Source: Thermoplasmata archaeon
Lineage (GTDB): Archaea > Thermoplasmatota > Thermoplasmata > JAGHBH01
NCBI GenBank assembly: GCA_030673205.1
Contig: DAOVJP010000091.1
Coordinates: 1 to 6,096, forward strand
Length of the DNA: 6,096 bases
Reading direction: 5' to 3'
Shown: positions 1-4,807 of the stretch, one piece after another
How the letters are laid out: each line of letters starts with the position of its first letter
How positions within the stretch are numbered: the stretch's first letter is position 1
Notes under the pieces: generated by a model
Seen by the model: only the letters and a program-made list of their open reading frames with translations
Database searches by the model: none
What the model was told of the DNA's origin: nothing
Position numbers and translations under genes: made by a program

Positions 1-16
1 AGAGAATGGTCATTTC

Positions 17-2173
17 CTACCTCACCTTGGCCCCTGGCGGCATGTCCACATCCGGCATGATGGAGGCACCGTTCGCCATCTGCAACGGGATATCGTTGGG
101 GCCGTGGAACACCACTCTTTTCCCATCCTTCGTTTCCTCGATCGTTATCTCGCTGGATAGAAATTCATCGAATCCTATTATCGGCGCCCCTTTCTTGCAT
201 CCGTCCACGGATGTGCCGGGGGGCGCAGGGGAGGAGGGGGAGAGAAGAGATACCTTTCCTTTTCCGTCGTCGGCGGCCAACAACATGCCCCGGGATTCCA
301 CGCCTCTCAGTTTGGCAGGCTTGAGGTTCGTGACCACCACTATCTGCCTTCCTTTCATCTCCTCTATAGAGTAATAGGGTCTGAGGCCCGCCACCAACGT
401 CCGTGTCTCATCTCCCAAGTCCACGTGTAATACGTAGAGCTTGTCCGCGTTCGGATGATCTTCCACATCCACTATATTCCCTATTCTTAGGTCCAGATGT
501 TCCATGGCTCTTCCTCCCATTATTGGCGCTATATCTTCCGGTGCGAGCTTCTTGAAAAGCACCTCTGGTTTCTCTAATTTGGCCGGTGCCAGAGGGGATA
601 GAGGGGACCATTCATCGCCCACGCCGCCGGGTTGTCCCATGCTCTCCCATAATCTTTCCATCGCATGGGGCATGAACGGGTAACCGGCGACGGCCAGGGC
701 CTTCACCAGCCGCAAGGAGACATGAAGGGATGTGGCGCAACGGGCCTTGTCCTCCTTCAAGCTCTTCCATGGTGCGGAGCGGTCCAGATAGACGTTGCCC
801 GCACGGGCCAGTTCCATGAGGCTCTTCATCCCATCCTTGAAATGGCAGCCTTCTATACATTCCGCCACTTCCTCTGTCTTTTTCTTTGCCTCGGCCAGGA
901 CCTCCTCGTCCATGGATGATAGGGCGCCCTGTTCTGGGATCTCCCCAAAATTCTTGGCGGTGAAAGTGATGACCCGATGTACGAAATTTCCCAGGGTGGA
1001 AACGAGCTCCTCGTTCACCCGCGTGATGAGATCGTCCCAAGTAAACTCCGAATCGCGGTTCTCCGGGGCATTGGCGGTGAGATAGTATCTAAGATGATCT
1101 GGGGGGAGGTGGGCTAGATAATCCTGCACGCTCACGACGTTGCCCCTGCTCTTCGACAACTTCTCTCCCTTGAAATGCATGTACTCGTTCGCGACCACAT
1201 CGTATGGGAGTTCCAGGCCGCCGTATCCTGTGAGCATGGCGGGCCAGATGATGGAATGGAAGGGTATGTTGTCCTTCCCTAGGAAATAGTAGTGTTTGCA
1301 CTCCGGGTCCTTCCAGAACTCCTCCCACGCGGACGGTTCCCCCCTGTGCAGGGCCCACTCCTTGGGCGCGGAAAGATAGCCAGTGACGGCCTCGAACCAT
1401 ACATAGATGCGCTTATCCTCATAACCCTCCAACGGGATAGGCACGCCCCATTTGATATCCCTAGTTATGGGCCTGTCCTTGAGCCCCGAGCGGAGCCAGT
1501 TCTCCGTGAACCGTTTTGTGTTCTGCCTCCAATGCTCCTTATCCTCCGTATATGCCAACAGCTTTTCCTCGAATGCGGAGAGCCTGAGGAAGAAGTGCTC
1601 GGTGGTACGCATCTCCGGAGCGGTCCCACATTTCTTGCAGGTGGGCAGGATCAGGTCAACAGGGTCCAATGTCTTGCCGCATGAATCGCATTGGTCCCCC
1701 CTCGCTCCCTTTGAATCGCAGTGAGGACATACGCCTTCCACATAGCGGTCCGGAAGAAAGCGCTGGCACTTTGGACAGTATGGGGAGATCATCTCCCTAA
1801 GGAATATATGTCCATTCTCCTTCAACCTGAGAAATAGATCCTGGACGACCTCTTTGTGGTTCTCGGTGGAGGTCTCTGTGAACAACGTATCCTCATGAGG
1901 ATAGAACACGCCCATCCCAAGCAAGCTGTCCATGTTCACCCGGTGATACCTCTTGGCTACGGTCTCGGGAGAGACGCCCTCCTCCTCCGCCGTGACCGTG
2001 ATAGGCGTGCCGTGCTCGTCGCTACCCGAGACCATGAGCACCCTGTTACCACGCATCCTATGGTATCGAGTAAAGATGTCCGGGGGCAGGTAGCAGCCAG
2101 CCATGTGCCCCATGTGTATGGCGCCGTTCGCATAGGGCCAGGCCACAGCCACTAGTATCTTCTTCCGAGGCAT
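17..2173 (-). CDS. metG: Methionyl-tRNA synthetase, with fused C-terminal tRNA-binding domain
   Basis: Charges tRNA-Met with methionine using ATP, in the cytoplasm; 718 aa. Visible in order: a Rossmann class I catalytic core with the HIGH-type signature HMGH (residues 20-23); a zinc insert with four CxxC-type pairs (C133/C136, C149/C152, C162/C165, C179/C182), the two-knuckle form known from archaeal and many bacterial enzymes; the KMSKS-type loop KLSKS (338-342); a helical anticodon-binding domain (about 385-510, with W469 in an APWK context); and from about 556 an OB-fold domain of the Trbp111/EMAP type. In many archaea that last domain is a separate protein; here it is fused. I chose the ATG at 2173 because the homology begins there (MPRKKILVAVAWPYANG). 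The reading frame stays open upstream to 2395, but that part is low-complexity and has no family resemblance. No Shine-Dalgarno precedes 2173, and box A lies about 27 nt upstream, so the mRNA is probably leaderless. The TAG stop is at 17-19. Confidence 0.97.
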   Translation of the reverse strand: MPRKKILVAVAWPYANGAIHMGHMAGCYLPPDIFTRYHRMRGNRVLMVSGSDEHGTPITVTAEEEGVSPETVAKRYHRVNMDSLLGMGVFYPHEDTLFTETSTENHKEVVQDLFLRLKENGHIFLREMISPYCPKCQRFLPDRYVEGVCPHCDSKGARGDQCDSCGKTLDPVDLILPTCKKCGTAPEMRTTEHFFLRLSAFEEKLLAYTEDKEHWRQNTKRFTENWLRSGLKDRPITRDIKWGVPIPLEGYEDKRIYVWFEAVTGYLSAPKEWALHRGEPSAWEEFWKDPECKHYYFLGKDNIPFHSIIWPAMLTGYGGLELPYDVVANEYMHFKGEKLSKSRGNVVSVQDYLAHLPPDHLRYYLTANAPENRDSEFTWDDLITRVNEELVSTLGNFVHRVITFTAKNFGEIPEQGALSSMDEEVLAEAKKKTEEVAECIEGCHFKDGMKSLMELARAGNVYLDRSAPWKSLKEDKARCATSLHVSLRLVKALAVAGYPFMPHAMERLWESMGQPGGVGDEWSPLSPLAPAKLEKPEVLFKKLAPEDIAPIMGGRAMEHLDLRIGNIVDVEDHPNADKLYVLHVDLGDETRTLVAGLRPYYSIEEMKGRQIVVVTNLKPAKLRGVESRGMLLAADDGKGKVSLLSPSSPAPPGTSVDGCKKGAPIIGFDEFLSSEITIEETKDGKRVVFHGPNDIPLQMANGASIMPDVDMPPGAKVR

Positions 2174-2194
2174 GAAGGCGAGATAGGTGGTTTT

Positions 2195-2206
2195 GCTTTT
2201 AAGTTT
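2195..2206 (-). promoter_or_regulatory. Box A (TATA) promoter element of metG
   Basis: On the minus strand this reads AAACTTAAAAGC, a good archaeal TATA box. Its centre is about 27 nt upstream of the metG ATG at 2173, so transcription should start at or within a few bases of the start codon. This agrees with the lack of a ribosome binding site and points to a leaderless mRNA. Inference from spacing only. Confidence 0.6.
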
Positions 2207-2382
2207 TGGGTGGAGGAGAGCGTAGGAAGAACGGAGAGGCGATGTGGGAGGACGGGAGGTCGGAGGGAGGAGGAGGACAGGGAGAGATGCAGGAGGGAGA
2301 AAAACGTTTTGGGCGGGGGATCGACAACGAGGAGATACTTGAAGGAGAAGAAGGGAGGCGGGGGGAGACAAAAAGGAGGGGG
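2207..2382. other. Polypurine/polypyrimidine tract between divergent promoters
   Basis: About 175 nt between metG and the bactofilin operon are overwhelmingly G and A on the plus strand, with only scattered pyrimidines. The stretch 2262-2276 is a run of GGA/GGGA units (GGAGGGAGGAGGAGG) of the kind known to form two-tetrad quadruplexes or triplex DNA. The tract lies between two oppositely facing TATA boxes (2195-2206 minus, 2394-2405 plus). Open reading frames cross it on both strands, but the predicted peptides are low-complexity and I do not regard it as coding. A short G/C inverted repeat, GGGGTTCCCC (2379-2388), sits at its right edge next to the plus-strand TATA box. Confidence 0.7.
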
Positions 2383-2393
2383 TTCCCCGCCTC

Positions 2394-2405
2394 AAAATAT
2401 ATAAG
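2394..2405 (+). promoter_or_regulatory. Box A (TATA) promoter of the small-protein/bactofilin operon
   Basis: AAAATATATAAG is a strong archaeal TATA box in an otherwise GC-rich context. Transcription is expected near 2425, leaving a leader of about 20 nt that contains the GGTGG ribosome binding site (2437-2441) for the TTG start at 2446. Confidence 0.7.
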
Positions 2406-2445
2406 AGGTGTAAGCTTTTGTGGAGGGCATAGGAAAGGTGGTTGT

Positions 2446-2676
2446 TTGACAGAGAACATCATCCACATGATCCAGGACGATATCGACAGGACCGAGAAGG
2501 CCATAAAGACAAAGGTGGCGCTGGAATACTTAGCACGCCTGATGGAGCCCCGGTATAGACAGGCCTTCCTCGATGCAGAGAGAGCTGCTAACACGCCCGA
2601 GGAACTGGCTGACCTGCTGGACGCGGCAAAGATGCACATAGGGCAGAGGGCGGCAAGAGAGCTGCTCGATTTCTAG
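2446..2676 (+). CDS. Small helical protein of unknown function, first gene of the bactofilin operon
   Basis: A 76-residue protein that I do not recognise. It is rich in Glu, Lys, Arg, Ala and Leu, with no signal peptide, membrane segment or cysteine, and should be almost entirely alpha-helical and cytosolic. It ends in the segment HIGQRAARELLDF. I chose the TTG at 2446 because GGTGG (2437-2441) lies 4 nt upstream and a strong TATA box lies about 45 nt upstream. The alternative ATG at 2467 has no ribosome binding site, and the longer frame back to 2206 runs through the purine tract. Only 10 nt separate its stop codon from the next ATG, and the GGGGGA ribosome binding site of the next gene abuts its stop. 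The two are therefore almost certainly co-transcribed and probably coupled in translation. A role connected with the filament-forming partner is plausible but unproven. Confidence 0.8.
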   Translation: MTENIIHMIQDDIDRTEKAIKTKVALEYLARLMEPRYRQAFLDAERAANTPEELADLLDAAKMHIGQRAARELLDF

Positions 2677-2686
2677 GGGGAATCAC

Positions 2687-3715
2687 ATGAGCAAGAAAGA
2701 TGAAGAGATAGTCTCACTCAAGAACGAGGTTGAAACGCTCAAAGCTAGAATATCGAATCTGGAGGTTGAGAACAAGCAGCTCAGACTCAGGGCCAAGGGG
2801 TCAGAACAGAGACTCAAGAAGGTCCAGAAGACGAGCAAAGCAGCCTTGAGCGCCAATGAGAAAGAGAATGACATATTGAAGAATCGGGTCATAACCATCG
2901 GTAAACAGGCCGAAAGGGTTTTGGACGCGAAGAACAAGGAGATAGAGAACCTCGGAGGTCTCGTCAGAGAGAGAGCCTTTGCCATAAAGAGCAGCCAACC
3001 CCTAGACATCCGGAGCCACACGGTGATCCACGGCGCCATACTCTCCGATGACTCTGTCATGCTGGGCGACAACGTCCTGGTGGACGGCCACATAGACTCG
3101 GGAGGAATGGTCTCCATAGGTGCCCAGAGCACCGTAAAAGGCGTTATCCGCGCGAAGGGAGATGTCGACATAGGATTGGAGAGCGAGATCCAGGGGGATG
3201 TGGAGAGCGAAGGGTCCGTGACACTGGAGGCGGAGACCAGAGTGTCATCCATCAAAGCGACCGGAAGCGTGGACCTTGGAGAGAGATGTGTGGCGGACAG
3301 AGTGACAGCCGAAGGGGATGTGGTCCTGGGTAACAACGCGACCATAGAACTTGGCATACGCTACGGCGGCTCGGTATCCATAGGCAAACACACTTCCGTC
3401 AAAGGCACGATAGAGTTCTTTGAAGACGACGAAGATGACGACTCATTGTTCGAAGGCCTGACAAAAGGAGCCCCCGCCAAGAAGAAACAGAGCAAGCCAC
3501 TGGAGTCCGAGGATGATGACGTCCACGAAGAGGAAAGCAAAGACGCGGGGTTGACATGCCCCGTGTGTGGAACACCCATCCCTCCCGGCTCAAAACGATG
3601 CAAGGGGTGCGGAACACTGGTCAGAGGTATAACTGGGAGCGTTGACAAGACAAAGGAAAAGGATGTGCACGTCCCACATACCGTGGAGAGAAGAAAGGTC
3701 AAGAGGAAAAAGTAG
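2687..3715 (+). CDS. Bactofilin-like polymer-forming protein with coiled coil and zinc ribbon
   Basis: 342 aa. Residues 3-98 form a charged heptad-type coiled coil (EIVSLKNEVETLKARISNLE and onward). Residues about 108-245 are a series of short beta-strand repeats rich in G, V, I and D, such as GDVDIG, GSVTLE, GSVDLG, GDVVLG and GSVSIG, typical of the right-handed beta-helix of the bactofilin/DUF583 family, which polymerises into non-nucleotide filaments. A very acidic linker (245-288, with DDEDDD and ESEDDD runs) leads to a one-domain zinc ribbon, C291/C294 and C305/C308, in the form CPVCG...CKGCG, then a basic tail ending KRKK. There is no signal peptide or membrane span, so it is expected in the cytosol. 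The start is supported by GGGGGA at 2676-2681 and the 10-nt spacing from the upstream gene. Bactofilins are usually under 200 aa; the coiled coil and the ribbon are additions. Polymerisation is inferred from the fold. Confidence 0.85.
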   Translation: MSKKDEEIVSLKNEVETLKARISNLEVENKQLRLRAKGSEQRLKKVQKTSKAALSANEKENDILKNRVITIGKQAERVLDAKNKEIENLGGLVRERAFAIKSSQPLDIRSHTVIHGAILSDDSVMLGDNVLVDGHIDSGGMVSIGAQSTVKGVIRAKGDVDIGLESEIQGDVESEGSVTLEAETRVSSIKATGSVDLGERCVADRVTAEGDVVLGNNATIELGIRYGGSVSIGKHTSVKGTIEFFEDDEDDDSLFEGLTKGAPAKKKQSKPLESEDDDVHEEESKDAGLTCPVCGTPIPPGSKRCKGCGTLVRGITGSVDKTKEKDVHVPHTVERRKVKRKK

Positions 3716-3717
3716 AC

Positions 3718-3739
3718 GCCCGTACAGGGCTTAGTTTTT
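3718..3739 (+). terminator. Terminator of the bactofilin operon
   Basis: A short GC stem, GCCC (3718-3721) with GGGC (3727-3730) around a GTACA loop, is followed after TTAG by five T (3735-3739). It begins 2 nt after the bactofilin stop codon. Archaeal termination mainly needs the T-run, so the position is a good fit although the stem has only 4 bp. Confidence 0.5.
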
Positions 3740-3743
3740 AAAG
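3735..3743 (+). promoter_or_regulatory. Possible box A ahead of the hairpin/tRNA region
   Basis: TTTTTAAAG could be an archaeal TATA box. Its predicted start, about 25 nt downstream near 3764, falls right where the first hairpin begins (3765). If real, it would drive a transcript of hairpins plus tRNA-Pro with a leader of about 155 nt. It overlaps the T-run of the upstream terminator, so it may simply be part of that. Confidence 0.3.
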
Positions 3744-3764
3744 GGACGAACGATTAGGTCGAGA

Positions 3765-3782
3765 CGTAGGTGTGCGCCTACG
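3765..3782. repeat. Hairpin 1
   Basis: CGTAGG (3765-3770) pairs with CCTACG (3777-3782). A T-G pair can extend it to 7 bp around a GTGC loop. It starts at the predicted transcription start of the putative 3735-3743 promoter. Confidence 0.55.
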
Positions 3783-3784
3783 CA

Positions 3785-3802
3785 TTTGCGTCTGCTCGCA
3801 AA
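3785..3802. repeat. Hairpin 2
   Basis: TTTGCG (3785-3790) pairs with CGCAAA (3797-3802) around a 6-nt TCTGCT loop. It competes with a longer-range pairing of GCTCGCA (3794-3800) with TGCGAGC (3826-3832), so alternative folds are possible here. Confidence 0.5.
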
Positions 3803-3832
3803 AGCTCACATACGCACACAATCTATGCGAGC

Positions 3833-3851
3833 GGAAAGCCACTGGCTTTCC
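3833..3851. repeat. Hairpin 3, perfect 8-bp stem
   Basis: GGAAAGCC (3833-3840) and GGCTTTCC (3844-3851) are exact inverted copies around ACT. If the last C-G pair opens, the apex is CACTG, as in the hairpin at 4082-4105. Confidence 0.75.
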
Positions 3852-3855
3852 TTCA

Positions 3856-3883
3856 CCGTGAGGAACACTTTATGTTCCTCCGG
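3856..3883. repeat. Hairpin 4, 11-bp stem with one bulge, TATA-like loop
   Basis: GAGGAACA (3860-3867) and TGTTCCTC (3873-3880) pair perfectly around CTTTA. CCG (3856-3858) and CGG (3881-3883) extend the stem past a single bulged T at 3859. The apex contains ACTTTATG, which doubles as a possible TATA box for the tRNA. Confidence 0.7.
3867..3874 (+). promoter_or_regulatory. Candidate box A for tRNA-Pro
   Basis: ACTTTATG resembles the box ACTTTATC found ahead of the gene at 4246. A start about 25 nt downstream, near 3896, would give tRNA-Pro a leader of roughly 23 nt. The element sits in the loop of a perfect hairpin, which may be coincidence. No closer TATA-like sequence precedes the tRNA. 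Confidence 0.4.
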
Positions 3884-3919
3884 CATTGAAATTCGCTCGC
3901 TTCACTCGCAATTTCAATG
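3884..3919. repeat. Hairpin 5, perfect 10-bp stem abutting the tRNA
   Basis: CATTGAAATT (3884-3893) and AATTTCAATG (3910-3919) are exact inverted copies around a 16-nt loop, CGCTCGCTTCACTCGC. The last base of the stem, G3919, is also the first base of tRNA-Pro, so this stem and the tRNA acceptor stem share a nucleotide and would compete in a precursor RNA. Confidence 0.75.
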
Positions 3920-3993
3920 GGCCCGTGGGTTAGTTTGGTCTATACTTGTGGCTTTGGGAGCCATAGACTCCGGTTCAAATCCGGGCGGGCCCA
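3919..3993 (+). tRNA. tRNA-Pro (anticodon UGG)
   Basis: A complete 75-nt cloverleaf, including the discriminator base. The acceptor GGGCCCG (3919-3925) pairs with CGGGCCC (3986-3992), followed by discriminator A3993. The D arm has A14, G18-G19 and A21 in place; its stem is weak, with a T-T opposition. The anticodon stem GTGGC/GCCAT closes the loop TTTGGGA, giving anticodon UGG for proline CCA codons and, by wobble, other CCN codons. The T arm TCCGG/CCGGG carries the loop TTCAAAT. There is no intron and no encoded CCA, the latter being common in archaea. It lies in the hairpin array, and its last 17 bases are repeated at 4127-4143. Confidence 0.95.
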
Positions 3994-4000
3994 TTCACTC
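3977..4000 (+). repeat. Direct repeat copy 1 (tRNA 3' end), possible attachment site
   Basis: The last 17 bases of tRNA-Pro (AAATCCGGGCGGGCCCA) plus the next 7 recur at 4127-4150 with 21 of 24 positions identical. The 3' ends of tRNA genes are classic targets of tyrosine integrases, so this copy could be the intact att site and the other the displaced one. No integrase gene is seen in the window. Confidence 0.6.
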
Positions 4001-4030
4001 ACTTCGTTCGCTCATGTGTCCACCCTCGGA

Positions 4031-4048
4031 GGAAAAGAGAGCTTTTCC
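4031..4048. repeat. Hairpin 6, perfect 7-bp stem
   Basis: GGAAAAG (4031-4037) pairs exactly with CTTTTCC (4042-4048) around AGAG. It is the first clear hairpin on the 3' side of the tRNA; the stretch 3996-4018 before it has only weak pairing (CAC with GTG at its ends). Confidence 0.65.
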
Positions 4049-4061
4049 CCCATTCCTTCGA

Positions 4062-4075
4062 GAAAACTAGTTTTC
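4062..4075. repeat. Palindrome GAAAACTAGTTTTC
   Basis: A perfect 14-nt palindrome in DNA. As RNA it would need a small loop, or could pair in trans. TCGA copies on either side (4058-4061 and 4074-4077) allow a shifted pairing. CATTC-TTC (4051-4059, one C bulged) can pair with GAAGAATG (4083-4090), so it competes with the next hairpin. Confidence 0.6.
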
Positions 4076-4081
4076 GAGAGA

Positions 4082-4105
4082 GGAAGAATGCACTGGCATT
4101 CTTCC
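4082..4105. repeat. Hairpin 7, perfect 10-bp stem
   Basis: GGAAGAATGC (4082-4091) and GCATTCTTCC (4096-4105) are exact inverted copies around ACTG, again with CACT at the apex (4091-4094). This is the strongest stem of the array on the 3' side of the tRNA. Confidence 0.75.
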
Positions 4106-4107
4106 GT

Positions 4108-4125
4108 TTCGGGCATCCGCCCGAA
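4108..4125. repeat. Hairpin 8, perfect 7-bp stem
   Basis: TTCGGGC (4108-4114) and GCCCGAA (4119-4125) are exact inverted copies around ATCC; a T-G pair (4107 with 4126) could extend it. It ends directly before the second copy of the tRNA 3' end (4127). Confidence 0.7.
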
Positions 4126-4126
4126 G

Positions 4127-4150
4127 AAATCCAGGCGGGCCCACGCACTC
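4127..4150 (+). repeat. Direct repeat copy 2 (duplicate tRNA-Pro 3' end)
   Basis: AAATCCAGGCGGGCCCA (4127-4143) repeats the last 17 bases of tRNA-Pro with one change (A4133 for G3983). After two differing bases the match continues through CACTC. The copy lies exactly 150 nt from the original and has no tRNA body attached. It looks like the far att site of an excised or decayed integration, or a local tandem duplication. Confidence 0.65.
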
Positions 4151-4163
4151 GCTGATAGTGTTG

Positions 4164-4191
4164 GAATCGGCATATCACACAGGTGCGATTC
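4164..4191. repeat. Hairpin 9, 8-bp stem with one bulge
   Basis: GAATCG-CA (4164-4172, G4170 bulged) pairs with TGCGATTC (4184-4191). A competing stem, TGATA(G)TG (4153-4160) with CATATCA (4171-4177), overlaps it. This is the last element of the array before the promoter of the next gene. Confidence 0.5.
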
Positions 4192-4203
4192 AAATCATTG
4201 AAA

Positions 4204-4213
4204 ACTTTATCTA
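4204..4213 (+). promoter_or_regulatory. Box A promoter of the V4R/HNOB-like gene
   Basis: ACTTTATCTA resembles an archaeal TATA box, with transcription expected near 4233. That gives a short leader containing the GGTGAG ribosome binding site (4236-4241), 4 nt before the GTG start at 4246. Confidence 0.55.
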
Positions 4214-4245
4214 TGGATGGGGCATTCACGAATAAGGTGAGTTAG

Positions 4246-4776
4246 GTGACTGAAATAGAGGGAACAATGAATGGTCAATTGCTGATGAATTTCAAGGATT
4301 ACATACAAAAGAAGCGGGGAAATGAAGGTCTGGACAAGGCGAACAATGAACTGGGCTTTGACATCAACAAGGTCACCAACGAGTGTGTTTATCCGATCCA
4401 ATACCTGTTTGCCAGCTTGGATTACTTGAAGACCAGCTTTGGGATGACCGAGTTGTTCAACTTCGGAAAATTTACCACCCAGAACATAGGCGCAAAGAGA
4501 TATGTCGCAACTTTCCTGCCCCCTGATAAGATATTGGTGCGCCTCAAAGAGTCCGTATCCAAACTAACAAAGCTCATCAACGTGGACATCACGAACATGG
4601 ACCATGGGGCGGTGGTAACCTTCCGGGCGCCCTACATGCGAGATACCCAGTGTGAATATTGGAGAGGGCTTCTCCATGGGACTTTGGAGCTTACCAAAAC
4701 AAAGGGAACGGTGGAGATGGATGCCACTGGAATGGAAAGCCAGCATATCGTGGTTTACACGATGAAGTGGCAATAG
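4246..4776 (+). CDS. V4R / heme-NO-binding-like (DUF2378-like) protein
   Basis: 176 aa, soluble, no signal peptide. The pattern resembles the fold group that includes H-NOX/HNOB, 4-vinyl reductase (V4R) and DUF2378 domains. The N-terminal part has NGQLLMNFKDYIQKKRG and LGFDI; the middle has VYPIQYLFASLDYL (about 48-61) and FNFGKFTTQNIG (71-82); and the C-terminal half ends in CEYWRGLLHGTLELTKTKG (136-154) and a final strand, HIVVYTMKW. Relatives often sense small molecules or act as regulatory partners. No histidine lies between residues 1 and 119, so the proximal heme ligand of H-NOX proteins seems absent and heme binding is unlikely. The GTG start is chosen for the GGTGAG site 4 nt upstream. 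It has its own promoter, stands alone beside the hairpin array, and converges with the nitroreductase. The family assignment rests on recalled motif spacing and needs a profile search. Confidence 0.6.
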   Translation: MTEIEGTMNGQLLMNFKDYIQKKRGNEGLDKANNELGFDINKVTNECVYPIQYLFASLDYLKTSFGMTELFNFGKFTTQNIGAKRYVATFLPPDKILVRLKESVSKLTKLINVDITNMDHGAVVTFRAPYMRDTQCEYWRGLLHGTLELTKTKGTVEMDATGMESQHIVVYTMKWQ

Positions 4777-4807
4777 TGTAGCCCTTCGATACATGTTCAA
4801 AGGCCAT

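Larger units (their letters stand above)
3765..4191. repeat. Array of hairpins surrounding tRNA-Pro
   Basis: The non-coding space on both sides of the tRNA is filled almost end to end with short inverted repeats. Stems of 6-10 bp, mostly perfect, occur at 3765-3782, 3785-3802, 3833-3851, 3856-3883, 3884-3919, 4031-4048, 4062-4075, 4082-4105, 4108-4125 and 4164-4191. The arms differ completely from one hairpin to the next. Several share a CACT apex (3840-3843, 3866-3869, 4091-4094), and CACT also occurs in the 3884-3919 loop and at 3996, 4000 and 4146. Longer-range pairings exist too, such as GTGTGCG (3770-3776) with CGCACAC (3813-3819) and GCTCGCA (3794-3800) with TGCGAGC (3826-3832). There are no identical repeat units and no plausible gene. 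Function unknown; it could be a structured RNA, a mobile hairpin element or a recombination scar. Confidence 0.75.

Noticed and set aside
2174..2395. N-terminal extension of metG (74 extra codons, in frame)
   Set aside because: The added peptide is low-complexity Ser/Pro/Leu, encoded by the polypurine tract, and it covers the metG promoter; homology starts at 2173.
2206..2445. Upstream extension of the small gene on the plus strand
   Set aside because: Low-complexity Gly/Glu/Arg sequence through the purine tract and across the TATA box; the TTG at 2446 has the proper ribosome binding site.
3361..3702. Minus-strand frames opposite the bactofilin gene
   Set aside because: Shadow frames; the plus-strand gene has clear domains and the minus-strand peptides are Ser-rich with no signals.
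3765..4191. CRISPR array
   Set aside because: The palindromes differ in sequence, there is no constant repeat or constant spacer length, and no cas gene is present.
3765..4191. Integron attC cassettes or a retron RNA
   Set aside because: No integrase or reverse transcriptase is in the window, no attC core sites are visible, and the hairpins are too short and numerous for a retron.
4127..4200. Second tRNA gene, suggested by the tRNA-end repeat and a TTCAAAT sequence at 4189-4195
   Set aside because: The bases around TTCAAAT do not form a T stem, and no acceptor, D or anticodon arm can be assembled.
3786..4201. Open frames across the hairpin array, both strands
   Set aside because: They run through the tRNA gene and the palindromes, have no ribosome binding sites and encode no recognisable peptide.
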